Source: Chloroflexota bacterium
GTDB lineage: Bacteria; Chloroflexota; Dehalococcoidia; Lucifugimonadales; UBA3495
Direction of reading: 5' to 3'
Assembly (NCBI GenBank): GCA_002721995.1
Contig: PBMF01000033.1
Coordinates: forward strand, 1-33,370
Length of the DNA: 33,370 nt
Shown: positions 7,814 through 15,384 of the stretch, one piece after another
Position numbering within the stretch: the first letter of the stretch is position 1
Layout: the number at the start of each line of letters is the position of its first letter
Program-made: the position numbers and the translations under genes
Notes under the pieces: model-generated
Seen by the model: only the letters and a program-made list of their open reading frames with translations
Databases searched by the model: none
What the model was told of the DNA's origin: nothing

Positions 7814-8929
7814 ATGACCCAGAACAACGGACAGGATATGCCCGCGATGCTGCCCCACATCCAGGCCCTGAACACCTACGAGGGCGTGGACCCCATGGAG
7901 GTTATGGCCGAGCGGGCCGGCATCGCCCCGGACAAGATCATCCGGTTGAACGGCAACGAGAACCCCTACGGGCCGTCTCCCAGGGTGTCTGACGCCCTAG
8001 CCAACTTCCAGAATTTCAACCACTATCCCGACCCCGACCAGCGCAACCTGCGCCGGGTGCTGTCGGGCTACATGAATGTGCCCCCGGAAATGCTGGTGGC
8101 GGGCAACGGCAGCGACGAGATGATCGACCTGCTGCTCCGCATGTACGTGGGCATCGGCGACAATGTCATCGCTCCCACACCCACTTTCGGCATGTATTCC
8201 TTCTCCACCGGCATCTGCGGCGGTGAGACCATCTCCGTGGAGCGGGACGAGAATTTCGAGATTGACCTGGAGGCCATGAAGGCCGCCATCACCTCCAAGA
8301 GCAAGATCATCTTCCTGACCTCACCCAACAACCCGACGGGCAACATCGTGCCCGAAGCCCAGACCAGGGCCCTGTTGGACACCGGCCTGCTGGTGGTCAT
8401 GGACGAGGCCTACTTCGAGTTCTGCGGCGAGACCGCCACGCCCCTCCTGTCCGAATACAAGAACCTGGTGGTGCTGCGGACGTTCAGCAAATGGGCCGGC
8501 CTGGCCGGTCTGCGCATCGGCGTGGGCGCCATGGACCCCAGTCTGGCCGCCACCATGATGGCGATGAAACCGCCCTATAACGTGAACCTGGCGGCCGAGG
8601 TGGCCCTGACCACATCCCTGGAAGACACGCCGGGATTGCTGGAAAGGGTGCAGCAGATCGTCACCGAGCGGGATCGGATGATGGTTGAGTTGGACAAGAT
8701 ACCCAACCTGACTCCCTGGCCGTCCCGGGCCAACTTCATCCTGTGCCAGGTGCCCGAGGGACGGGGCAAAGAGATATTCGACGGCCTGTGCAGCCGGGGG
8801 ATCTTCCTCCGTTACTGGAGTTCGGGCCGGTTGAAGGACTATATCCGCACCAGCATCGGCTTGCCCCACGAGACCGATGCCGTGGTGCAGGCTTTCGCGG
8901 AGTTGTGTGGAGGAAGTGATGCCGCCTAG
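7814..8929 (+). CDS. hisC: Histidinol-phosphate aminotransferase
   Basis: PLP-dependent class I/II aminotransferase that converts imidazole acetol phosphate and glutamate to histidinol phosphate and 2-oxoglutarate. The 371-residue product has NENPYGPSP near residue 50, GNGSDEMIDLL, SPNNPTGN, DEAYFEF and the Schiff-base lysine K226 in RTFSKWAGLAGLRIG. The final arginine for substrate carboxylate or phosphate binding is in DYIRTSIG. The ATG at 7814 follows the hisD stop by 2 bases. The 3' end overlaps the start of hisB by 11 bases, which suggests translational coupling. Confidence 0.96.
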   Translation: MTQNNGQDMPAMLPHIQALNTYEGVDPMEVMAERAGIAPDKIIRLNGNENPYGPSPRVSDALANFQNFNHYPDPDQRNLRRVLSGYMNVPPEMLVAGNGSDEMIDLLLRMYVGIGDNVIAPTPTFGMYSFSTGICGGETISVERDENFEIDLEAMKAAITSKSKIIFLTSPNNPTGNIVPEAQTRALLDTGLLVVMDEAYFEFCGETATPLLSEYKNLVVLRTFSKWAGLAGLRIGVGAMDPSLAATMMAMKPPYNVNLAAEVALTTSLEDTPGLLERVQQIVTERDRMMVELDKIPNLTPWPSRANFILCQVPEGRGKEIFDGLCSRGIFLRYWSSGRLKDYIRTSIGLPHETDAVVQAFAELCGGSDAA

Positions 8930-9542
8930 AAGACCGGCAGCAGCCAAGGGGCGAACGGCGACCATAGAGCGCAAGACGGGCGAGACCGACATCAAATTGA
9001 CCATGGACCTGGACGGCCAGGGCGTCTATGACGTGGACACCGGCAACGGGTTCCTAGACCACATGGTCAGCCAGATATCCCGCCATGGGTTGATCGACAT
9101 AACACTCAAGGCCAAGGGCGACGTCCACGTTGGCTGGCACCACCTGGTGGAGGATGTGGCCATCACCCTGGGGCGGGCTTTTAACGAGGCGCTCGGCGAA
9201 GCCAGGGGCATCCGCCGCATGGGCCACGCCATAGTCCCCCTGGACGAGACACTGGCCATGGTGGCCCTGGACTGCAGCGGCCGCGGCTACGCAGTGATCG
9301 ACACCACCTTGGACGACATCATGGTTGAGACGCTACCCGGTGCACTGGTGAAGCACTTCTTGGAGTCCTTCGCCCTGGAGGGCAAGATCAACCTGCACGC
9401 CCAGATAATGACCGGCGTCAGCCCCCATCACAAGGCGGAGGCCCTGTGCAAGGCCCTGGCCCGCTCCCTGCGCGACGCGCTGGAGCCGGACCCCCGGGCG
9501 CCTTCCGCCATCCCCAGCACCAAGGGGACGCTCAGCGGGTAA
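8919..9542 (+). CDS. hisB: Imidazoleglycerol-phosphate dehydratase
   Basis: Dehydrates imidazole glycerol phosphate to imidazole acetol phosphate. The ATG at 8919 is chosen because GGAGGA lies at 8909-8914; a longer frame from 8877 is possible but would sit deep inside hisC. The 207-residue product has the two metal-binding HHxxE motifs, H74-H75-L-V-E78 and H170-H171-K-A-E174, and ends PSTKGTL as is usual. One oddity: the residues before the first motif read GW where most family members have Asp (typically DDHHT). It lacks the HisB-N phosphatase domain found in enteric bacteria. Its stop directly abuts the stop of the convergent enoyl-CoA hydratase gene. Of the pathway, hisA, hisF, hisH, hisI and hisE are not in this window. 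Confidence 0.93.
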   Translation: MPPRRPAAAKGRTATIERKTGETDIKLTMDLDGQGVYDVDTGNGFLDHMVSQISRHGLIDITLKAKGDVHVGWHHLVEDVAITLGRAFNEALGEARGIRRMGHAIVPLDETLAMVALDCSGRGYAVIDTTLDDIMVETLPGALVKHFLESFALEGKINLHAQIMTGVSPHHKAEALCKALARSLRDALEPDPRAPSAIPSTKGTLSG

Positions 9543-10313
9543 CTAACGGCCCTTTCTGGAGAGGAACTCGGGGAAGGCCTCTTCGACGCCGAAGCCCTTC
9601 TGGACGTTGGTGGTGAAGTCCCGTTCGTTCTCCCACATGCCCTTGAGGTCCAGCGTCATGTCTCGCAGCAAGAGCCCTTTGATGCCGATCACCGACGGCT
9701 GGTGGTTCTTGGCGATGAGGGTCGCCATCTCCATGGTCTTGGCGCGCAGTTCAGAAGCAGGCACCAGGTCGTTCAGCAGCCCGATGCGGTAGGCCTCTTC
9801 AGCCTCCACGACGCGGGCGGTGAAGAGAAGTTCCTTGGCCTTGGGCCAGCCCACCTGGTTGGTCAGGGTCCAGGTGCAGTTGATGCGCCCGTAGGCCGCC
9901 GCCAGGAAGCGGAACTTGGTGTTCTCGCAGCCCACCCGGATATCCAGACACGACGCCAGCACCGCACCGCCACCGTAGGCCAGACCGTTCATCATGCCGA
10001 TTACAGGCTTGGGCGAAGAAGATATCTCGTACATCCACAGAGAATGTTCTGCAGAGCGGATATCCCTTTCATCTTCGGTGCGCTCCCGGGCGTCCACCCG
10101 CTGCTCGTGGATATCACCGCCGGCGGAAAAGGCCTTCTCCCCCGAGCCCGTGATCACGATGCAGCCGATGTTTTCGTCGGCGTTGGCGTCCATGACAGCC
10201 TGGTGCAGCTCCATGTCCAGCTGGTGGTTCATGGCATTCAGCACCTCGGGCCGGGACATGGTGATCACCGCGACCCCTTCCTCGTTCTCCACCAAGATGT
10301 GTTCGTTGGCCAT
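9543..10313 (-). CDS. Enoyl-CoA hydratase/isomerase family protein
   Basis: Crotonase-fold protein of 256 residues acting on acyl-CoA thioesters. Seen: ITMSRPEVLNAMN, the first oxyanion-hole block AFSAGGDIHEQ, the second block MMNGLAYGGGAVLASCLDIRVG, and LLFTARVVEAEEAYRIGLLNDLVP. The usual catalytic Glu region (PEIxxGxxPxxG) is replaced by AAAYGRINCTWTLTNQVG, so it is not clearly a hydratase and could be an isomerase, hydrolase or decarboxylase. The start is the ATG at 10313 (MANEHILVENEEG), not the longer frame from 10376, because the extra N-terminal residues are not family-like and GGGG lies just upstream of the inner ATG. It is transcribed divergently from the TPP enzyme and converges on hisB with no gap. 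Confidence 0.85.
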   Translation of the reverse strand: MANEHILVENEEGVAVITMSRPEVLNAMNHQLDMELHQAVMDANADENIGCIVITGSGEKAFSAGGDIHEQRVDARERTEDERDIRSAEHSLWMYEISSSPKPVIGMMNGLAYGGGAVLASCLDIRVGCENTKFRFLAAAYGRINCTWTLTNQVGWPKAKELLFTARVVEAEEAYRIGLLNDLVPASELRAKTMEMATLIAKNHQPSVIGIKGLLLRDMTLDLKGMWENERDFTTNVQKGFGVEEAFPEFLSRKGR

Positions 10314-10408
10314 TTTCCCCCGTCCTAACCTTCCCCTGGAACAGGGAAGGGGTTTGATCAGATTCAGATAGCACACCGATTTTAGTGTCGCACTTGGGGT
10401 GCGTCAAT

Positions 10409-10436
10409 TTGGGCGTGGCTGGCCTCCGGTTATGGT
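10409..10436 (+). promoter_or_regulatory. Candidate sigma70 promoter for the TPP enzyme
   Basis: TTGGGC (10409-10414), 16 bases, TATGGT (10431-10436). If used, the transcript would start near 10443, downstream of the possible GTG at 10399, which supports the later TTG start of the gene. A hairpin (arms 10329-10335 and 10344-10350) lies on the other side, in the leader of the divergent enoyl-CoA hydratase gene. Confidence 0.35.
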
Positions 10437-10530
10437 AAACTTCCAAGCGATCAATTCCCGCTGGAAACGGGGACACCCAGGAGTGCCTAAAACTACGAAC
10501 ATCCACCCCGGTGCTTTGGAGGTAACTGGA

Positions 10531-12225
10531 TTGGCTCAGAAAATGAAGGCAGGAGACGCCGTAATCGAGATGCTGCGGCAGGAGGGAGTCTCCCACATGT
10601 TCGGGATAGTCGGTTCGTCCTTCCTTGACATCCTCGACCCCCTCTACGACCGTGACGACATCCAGTTCATCGGCGTGCGCCACGAACAGGGCGCGGCCCT
10701 GATGGCCGACGGCTACAGCCGCATCTCCGGCAAGCCCAGCGTATGCCTGGTCACCAACGGCCCCGGCGTCCTGAACCTGACCTACGGCATCGGCTCGGCC
10801 TACGTGGCCCACTCGCCGGTGGTCGTGCTGGCGCCTTCCGCTTCCCGCAGCCACCAGCACCGCGACTCCACCCAGGAATTCGACCAGGTCGCGCTGTTCA
10901 AGCCCATCACCAAGGCATCCTTCGCCATCAACAAGATCGAACGCCTGCCCGACGCCCTGCGCCACGCCTTCCGCGTCGCCACCTCGGGCAAGATGGGCCC
11001 GGTGATGATCGACATCCCCAGGGACCTGTTGCCCGGCGCCGAGGTGGAGCTGGACCTGCTGACTCCCGACGCCTACCGCCCGGGACAGACCCGCTCCCGG
11101 GGCGACCAGGGACTCATCGACAAGGCCGCATACGTACTGTCCGCCGCCCAGCGCCCCGTGATTCTGGCTGGCGGCGGCGTGCAGTGGAGCGCGGCCGGTG
11201 AAGAGGTCTGCCGTATGGCTGAACTGACCGGCGCGGCCATCGTGACCTCCTACGGGCGCGCCGACGCCGTCCCCAACGACCACCCCAACTACCTGGGCCA
11301 CCTGGGCCGGTTGGGTTCTGCCGAAGGAATCGAAGCCATCCGTCAGGCCGACACCATCCTGGCCGTGGGCACCCGCCTCAGTCAGTCGACGACTTTCTAT
11401 GACAACCGGTTCATCCCGGCGGACGCCAAGATCGTCCAGATCGAGATCGACCCCGAGGAGATTGGCCGCAACTACCCCGTGACCGTGGGTATCGAAGGCG
11501 ACGCCAAGGCGGTCATGGAAGGCCTTCTGGAAAAGGTCCGGGAGCAGGAGCCCAAGCCCAACCAACAATGGGTGACGGAGATCGGCGACTGGGCAGCCCG
11601 CCGCACCGCCAGGCTGGACGACGAGGGCAAGGACAACAGCAATCCCATCAAGCCCCAGCGGGCCTACGCCGAACTGCGGAAGGTCATGCCCAGGGACGCC
11701 ATCATCGCCCTGGACGCCGGACTGGCCCCCAACTATGGCCAGGACCGTCTCAATTACTACGAGCCCCGCAGCCTGATCACATCCCTGGACCTGGGCGGTC
11801 TGGGCTTCAGCTTTCCCGCCGCCATCGGGGCCAAGTTCGCCGCGCCGGACCGGCCGGTGATCAACTTCAACGGCGATGGCGGTTTCCTGTTCAACGCCCA
11901 GGAGTTCTCCACGGCGGTCCACTACAACCTGCCCCTGGTGACGGTGGTGATGAACAACGGCATCTGGGGCTCGGAGAAGGCCTACCAGCGTTACGCCTTC
12001 GACGAACGCTACGTGGGCGCCGACGTGACCAACCCCCGCTACGACAAGTACGCGGAGATTTTCGGCGGCGCCGGGTTCTACGTGGAGGGGCCCGAGGACA
12101 TCGGCAATGCCCTGACCGAGGCCCTGAACTGCGGCAAGCCCAGCATCATCGAGATTCCCACGGACCCCGATGAGATGCCCCGGCCGGCCCGGTTGGCAGA
12201 GGTCCAAGCCCCGCCCCAATCCTAA
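10531..12225 (+). CDS. Thiamine-pyrophosphate enzyme of the acetolactate synthase superfamily (substrate unresolved)
   Basis: A complete three-domain TPP enzyme. The Pyr domain has the cofactor-activating glutamate E52 in FIGVRHEQGAALMADGY. The central FAD/CoA-type domain has RPVILAGGGVQW. The PP domain has the GDGGFLFN...MNNG TPP/Mg motif. The TTG start at 10531 is chosen for GGAGG at 10518-10522, giving 564 residues; the frame is open from 10399. The C-terminal NNGIWGSEKAYQ and GRYDKY-like segments recall sulfoacetaldehyde acetyltransferase, oxalyl-CoA decarboxylase and 2-hydroxyacyl-CoA lyase rather than biosynthetic IlvB. The Tyr-Glu pair of oxalyl-CoA decarboxylase is Thr-Gln here (STQEFDQ), which argues against that enzyme. 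No small regulatory subunit follows. A carboligase or decarboxylase is certain; the substrate is not. Confidence 0.82.
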   Translation: MAQKMKAGDAVIEMLRQEGVSHMFGIVGSSFLDILDPLYDRDDIQFIGVRHEQGAALMADGYSRISGKPSVCLVTNGPGVLNLTYGIGSAYVAHSPVVVLAPSASRSHQHRDSTQEFDQVALFKPITKASFAINKIERLPDALRHAFRVATSGKMGPVMIDIPRDLLPGAEVELDLLTPDAYRPGQTRSRGDQGLIDKAAYVLSAAQRPVILAGGGVQWSAAGEEVCRMAELTGAAIVTSYGRADAVPNDHPNYLGHLGRLGSAEGIEAIRQADTILAVGTRLSQSTTFYDNRFIPADAKIVQIEIDPEEIGRNYPVTVGIEGDAKAVMEGLLEKVREQEPKPNQQWVTEIGDWAARRTARLDDEGKDNSNPIKPQRAYAELRKVMPRDAIIALDAGLAPNYGQDRLNYYEPRSLITSLDLGGLGFSFPAAIGAKFAAPDRPVINFNGDGGFLFNAQEFSTAVHYNLPLVTVVMNNGIWGSEKAYQRYAFDERYVGADVTNPRYDKYAEIFGGAGFYVEGPEDIGNALTEALNCGKPSIIEIPTDPDEMPRPARLAEVQAPPQS

Positions 12226-12260
12226 ATACCAGGCGGACCTGCCGCTTTTAAGATAAATAG

Positions 12261-12608
12261 ATGGAACAAGTAGTCAAGCCAGACAACATAAACCTGGAAG
12301 ACGACGCGGTGGTGATTCTCTGGGAGGACGCCCACCGCAGTCCCTTCCCCCACAGGTACCTGCGGCTTCGCTGTCCCTGTGCCAATTGCGTGGACGAGAT
12401 GAGCGGCAAGCGCACCTTGGACCCGGACACGGTGCCCAAGGACGTGAAGGCCATCGACCAGATGCCGGTGGGAAATTACGGGGTGCAGTTCCTGTGGAGC
12501 GACACTCATTACACGGGCATCTACACCTACCAGGTGTTGCGGGCCGCCTGCCCTTGCATCATTTGCGGCGAGGCCAGGGCCCAGGCGGAAAAAGCGGCCG
12601 GGAACTAA
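12261..12608 (+). CDS. DUF971 (GBBH-like N-terminal domain) cysteine-rich protein
   Basis: A 115-residue protein with the DUF971 pattern: VVILWEDAHRSPFPHRYLRLRCPCANCVDE, then VGNYGVQFLWSDTHYTGIYTYQVLR. It is the domain found at the N-terminus of gamma-butyrobetaine hydroxylase, and in bacteria as a small stand-alone protein. The two cysteine clusters, CPCANC and CPCIIC, suggest zinc or Fe-S binding. Stand-alone DUF971 proteins have been linked by genome context to Fe-S carrier (Mrp/ApbC) proteins, but none is adjacent here. It starts 35 bases after the TPP enzyme and ends at a good terminator. Confidence 0.85.
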   Translation: MEQVVKPDNINLEDDAVVILWEDAHRSPFPHRYLRLRCPCANCVDEMSGKRTLDPDTVPKDVKAIDQMPVGNYGVQFLWSDTHYTGIYTYQVLRAACPCIICGEARAQAEKAAGN

Positions 12609-12618
12609 CCGGCCGAAG

Positions 12619-12649
12619 GCCCAGTGTCTCCGGAACGCCTGGGCTTTTT
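12619..12649 (+). terminator. Rho-independent terminator
   Basis: GCCCAG (12619-12624) pairs with CTGGGC (12639-12644), followed by five T. It lies directly after the DUF971 gene and ends at the stop of the opposite-strand FmdB gene, so it could serve the plus-strand unit. Confidence 0.7.
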
Positions 12650-12650
12650 C

Positions 12651-12875
12651 TTAGTCTGCGGAAGGTTCCGTGTCCCTGGCACGCATGGGCTTCTCAAGAG
12701 AAGCCTTGAACTTGGGGGCGGTGAAGGTGTTGGACTTGAAGGCAAAATTGGAGAGCTGACGCTCACCAGGTTTGCCGCAGTTGGTGCAGTTGGCCGGTTC
12801 ATCCATCTGGGAGACCGAACGGATAATTTCAAAGTCCTGGCCGCAGGCGGCGCAGTAGTACTCGTAAATGGGCAT
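12651..12875 (-). CDS. FmdB family zinc-ribbon protein
   Basis: A 74-residue regulatory-protein-like zinc ribbon. It starts MPIYEYYCAACG, the hallmark of the FmdB/CxxC_CXXC_SSSS family. The four cysteines are in CAACG and CTNCG; a basic, low-complexity tail follows. The ATG at 12875 is chosen over the GTG/ATG seven codons upstream because AGGAGGT lies just before it. The founding member was proposed as a regulator of formamidase/amidase genes, but most members have no tested function. It is convergent with the DUF971 gene and divergent from the FAD oxidoreductase. Confidence 0.88.
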   Translation of the reverse strand: MPIYEYYCAACGQDFEIIRSVSQMDEPANCTNCGKPGERQLSNFAFKSNTFTAPKFKASLEKPMRARDTEPSAD

Positions 12876-12941
12876 GGAGACCTCCTGAATCTCCATCTAT
12901 TTTAGACCCCAAGGCAACCGGATGCCACGGGCGGAGTGAAC

Positions 12942-14057
12942 ATGGCTGAAACCACGGATGTTGCGATCATCGGCGGGGGCGCGGCGGGCTGCGCCGTGGC
13001 CTACTACCTGGCCCAATCGGGCGTGAAATCCACCATCATCGAGCGGGAGGGTCTGGGCAACCAGGCCTCGGGATACGCCGCCGGCGGGCTGAACCCGCTG
13101 ACGGGCGTCGGCATACCCGGACCCCTGGGCGACTTTGCCTGGGAGTGCTACGAGCTGCACGCCGGACTCTACGACGGACTCAAAGACGCGTCGGGCATCG
13201 ATTACCAGCACCGCACCGTGGCCAAGATCGACGTGGCCCTGGAAGAGTCGGAGATCGATGGGCTCAAGGAGACCGCCGAGCGGCTGAACGCCGCTCCCGG
13301 TTTTGAGGCCCGCTGGATGGACACGGACGAGATCCTCAAGCTGGAGCCCCGCATCGCTCCCGGTATATTGGGCGGCCTCTACGACTACGGTAACACCGCT
13401 GCGGACAGCCACAAATTGACCAACGCCTACGCTACAGCCTCCGGGGCCACCATCCACGAAGGGAACGTCACGGGGCTGGAAAGCTCCGGCGGAAAGGTGG
13501 ACCGGGTGATGCTGGCCGACGGCGAGATCTCCTGCGGTCAGGTGGTCATGGCCATGGGCCCATGGTCGCGCAAGGCCGAGGCGTGGCTGGGCGTCTATAT
13601 CCCAGTGGACCCGCTCAAAGGCGAGATACTGCGCCTGGAGTTGAACAGCGGCCCCATCAATTACGACATCTCCGGCGGCGGCGCGTCCATCTACCCCAAA
13701 CTGGACGGCCTGAACTGGTGCGGCACCACCGAGGACTGGAAGGGCTTCGACCGTAGTCTGTCGGAAGAGGTGGCCAAGGAGATACGCCGGCGCCTGGACC
13801 GGGTCTTCCCCGAACTGGCCAACGCCAAACTGGCCAAGCACACCGCCTGCCTGCGGCCCGTAACCCCCGACTGGCTGCCGGTCTTGGGCCAGGCGCCCGG
13901 CTGGGAGAACGTCTACTTCGCCACCGGCGCCGGCAAGAAGGGCATCCTGCTGTCCCCGGGCATCGGCAAGTCCGTGGCTGACCTGATGACCACCGGCGAG
14001 ACCACCCTGTCCATAAAGGGTTATTCGCCAGAACGCTTCGCGACCCAGATAGACTGA
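12942..14057 (+). CDS. FAD-dependent oxidoreductase (DAO / glycine-oxidase-like)
   Basis: D-amino-acid-oxidase-fold flavoprotein of 371 residues. The N-terminal dinucleotide motif is IIGGGAAGCAVAYYLAQSG, followed by the acidic ribose-binding residue in IIERE. SGYAAGGLNPLTG is the second FAD contact. The C-terminal signature is TGAGKKGILLSPGIGKSVADL. Members oxidise secondary or primary amines (sarcosine, glycine, amino acids) and reduce O2 or another acceptor; the substrate is unknown here. The ATG at 12942 has GCGGAG at a suitable distance; a GTG two codons earlier is possible. The next gene begins one base after the stop, so the two form a tight pair. Confidence 0.87.
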   Translation: MAETTDVAIIGGGAAGCAVAYYLAQSGVKSTIIEREGLGNQASGYAAGGLNPLTGVGIPGPLGDFAWECYELHAGLYDGLKDASGIDYQHRTVAKIDVALEESEIDGLKETAERLNAAPGFEARWMDTDEILKLEPRIAPGILGGLYDYGNTAADSHKLTNAYATASGATIHEGNVTGLESSGGKVDRVMLADGEISCGQVVMAMGPWSRKAEAWLGVYIPVDPLKGEILRLELNSGPINYDISGGGASIYPKLDGLNWCGTTEDWKGFDRSLSEEVAKEIRRRLDRVFPELANAKLAKHTACLRPVTPDWLPVLGQAPGWENVYFATGAGKKGILLSPGIGKSVADLMTTGETTLSIKGYSPERFATQID

Positions 14058-14058
14058 T

Positions 14059-14430
14059 ATGACGAGAGCGATACGCATCACCGCCGGGGCCGTGACGGTC
14101 AACGCGGAGTTGAACGACACCGAGACCGCGGACACCGTCTGGGACGCCCTGCCCATTCAGGCCAATGGCAGTACCTGGGGCGACGAGATCTACTTTAAGA
14201 TTCCCGTGTACGCCGGCCTGGAAGATGGTCAGGAAGTGGTGGAACTGGGGGACCTGGGCTACTGGCCGCCAGGGCAAGCATTCTGCCTGTTCTTCGGGCT
14301 GACTCCCGCCAGTCAGGGTGACGAGATCAGGCCAGCCAGCGCTGTCACCATCATCGGCAAGATCCTGGACGACACCGAGCCTCTGAAGTCCGTGGCGTCA
14401 GGCAGCGCCGTCCTAATCGAACCGATCTAG
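14059..14430 (+). CDS. Cyclophilin-like fold protein (DUF369 / TM1367-like)
   Basis: A 123-residue protein that matches the cyclophilin-like family PF04126: IRITAGAVTVNAELNDTETADTVWDALP, GDEIYFKIPV, VELGDLGYWPPGQAFCLFFG and a C-terminal SAVTIIGKI. Structures of this family have a cyclophilin fold without known prolyl isomerase activity; the function is unknown. It starts 1 base after the FAD oxidoreductase, so the two are probably co-translated. Its stop codon and the stop of the opposite-strand gene share the palindrome CTAG at 14427-14430. Confidence 0.85.
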   Translation: MTRAIRITAGAVTVNAELNDTETADTVWDALPIQANGSTWGDEIYFKIPVYAGLEDGQEVVELGDLGYWPPGQAFCLFFGLTPASQGDEIRPASAVTIIGKILDDTEPLKSVASGSAVLIEPI

Positions 14431-15257
14431 CTCCCGAACTGGGCCACCAGATCGTTGTTGCCCGAGGCCACTATCTTGCCCGCCGCCGTGGCCTCTTCCA
14501 GCGTCATCCTGCCGTAGACCAGCAGCACAAAGGTCTGGGTGTCGCAGCCCAATATGACGTCTGGACGCAGGTGGCTGGCCGTCTCCATGCGCGCCTTCTC
14601 TCCGCCGCCGGCCACGATGTCGTAACTGCCCGCCGCACCGCCTGTGGTCTCGAACCGGAACCGTGATGATGCAGGCATACCGTTGCCGGGGTCGAAAAGC
14701 CGCCCCACCACGAAGACCGGGAACATCTCTACTATCGAAGGCAGGCTCTCGGAGGAAAGTACCGGTTCCGCCTCCAGGACCGAGCGGATGTCCCATTCGT
14801 GGACGATCAGCTCCGTGAGCCGCAGGTTGAGATACGTCTCCACCGATATTGTCCCGGCGGGGTGATAACAGGGCTTGTCCTTGTCACCGTCGGACAGTCC
14901 AGCCAACACCTCATCGAACTGTACCCGGCGCTCGTTGTAGGCCGCCAGGAGTCCCTCACCCAGTTCCTCTCTCAGCGTAACGGCCCGTTGGGCGTTGGCC
15001 GCCAGACGGGCCGCCTGGTCTCCCTCCCCGGCCAGGGACGAACCATCGGGCGGGGCAGCGTCGCCCGCCGCGCCCCTGGCGATGCATGCGCCGAACATGT
15101 CCATTGAGAGGGTGAAGTGGGCCAGAACGTCCCTCACCTGCCAGGCATCGCAGGCGCTCTGGGTCTCCCATGCCGCAGGTGTCAGTTTCCTCAGGTATTC
15201 GGCGATGCGGGCCGATTCTTCCTTGACCAGCTGGACCTTATCTGTAACGGCGCCCAT
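14427..15257 (-). CDS. Maleylpyruvate-isomerase-family (DinB-like) protein
   Basis: A 276-residue protein with the TIGR03083/MDMPI_N arrangement. The N-terminal four-helix DinB-like domain has CDAWQVRDVLAHFTLSMDMF (first metal histidine), and later TELIVHEWDIRS (the HEWD motif). A C-terminal SCP2-like domain follows from about residue 195 (FRFETTGGAAGSYDIVAGGG, then VILGCDTQTFVLLVYGR). Actinobacterial relatives are mycothiol-dependent isomerases, but mycothiol use cannot be inferred here. The actual reaction is unknown. It is divergent from the Gfo/Idh/MocA gene and overlaps the preceding convergent gene by 4 bases. Confidence 0.82.
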   Translation of the reverse strand: MGAVTDKVQLVKEESARIAEYLRKLTPAAWETQSACDAWQVRDVLAHFTLSMDMFGACIARGAAGDAAPPDGSSLAGEGDQAARLAANAQRAVTLREELGEGLLAAYNERRVQFDEVLAGLSDGDKDKPCYHPAGTISVETYLNLRLTELIVHEWDIRSVLEAEPVLSSESLPSIVEMFPVFVVGRLFDPGNGMPASSRFRFETTGGAAGSYDIVAGGGEKARMETASHLRPDVILGCDTQTFVLLVYGRMTLEEATAAGKIVASGNNDLVAQFGS

Positions 15258-15384
15258 CTCTTCACCTTTCCATCGATTGGCTTCGCCCTGTAATCCCGTT
15301 GTTGTTGGCGGTATTATAGATGCCCATCAAAATCAGACAATCCCGGCCGGGGGATATACCCCAGGCGGACTCGGGAGGCACACA

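Noticed and set aside
10399-10530. N-terminal extension of the TPP enzyme
   Set aside because: It runs through the likely promoter, and the first family-like residues come after a TTG with GGAGG upstream.
10114-12219. 701-codon open frame on the minus strand opposite the TPP enzyme
   Set aside because: It is a shadow of high-GC codon use: long Gly/Val/Leu/His-rich sequence with no domain, and the opposite strand encodes a complete enzyme.
10531-12225. Calling the TPP enzyme oxalyl-CoA decarboxylase to complete an oxalate pathway
   Set aside because: The Tyr-Glu active-site pair of that enzyme is Thr-Gln here; the idea is attractive but not supported.
12233-12248. Possible terminator between the TPP enzyme and DUF971 genes
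   Set aside because: The stem GCGG/CCGC is only four pairs, and the T-run is short.
12897-14156. 419-codon minus-strand frame opposite the FAD oxidoreductase
   Set aside because: No recognisable domain; the plus strand has clear FAD motifs.
14995-15384. N-terminal extension of the Gfo/Idh/MocA frame
   Set aside because: It is antisense to the neighbouring gene and not family-like; a GTG with a good Shine-Dalgarno lies at 15385.
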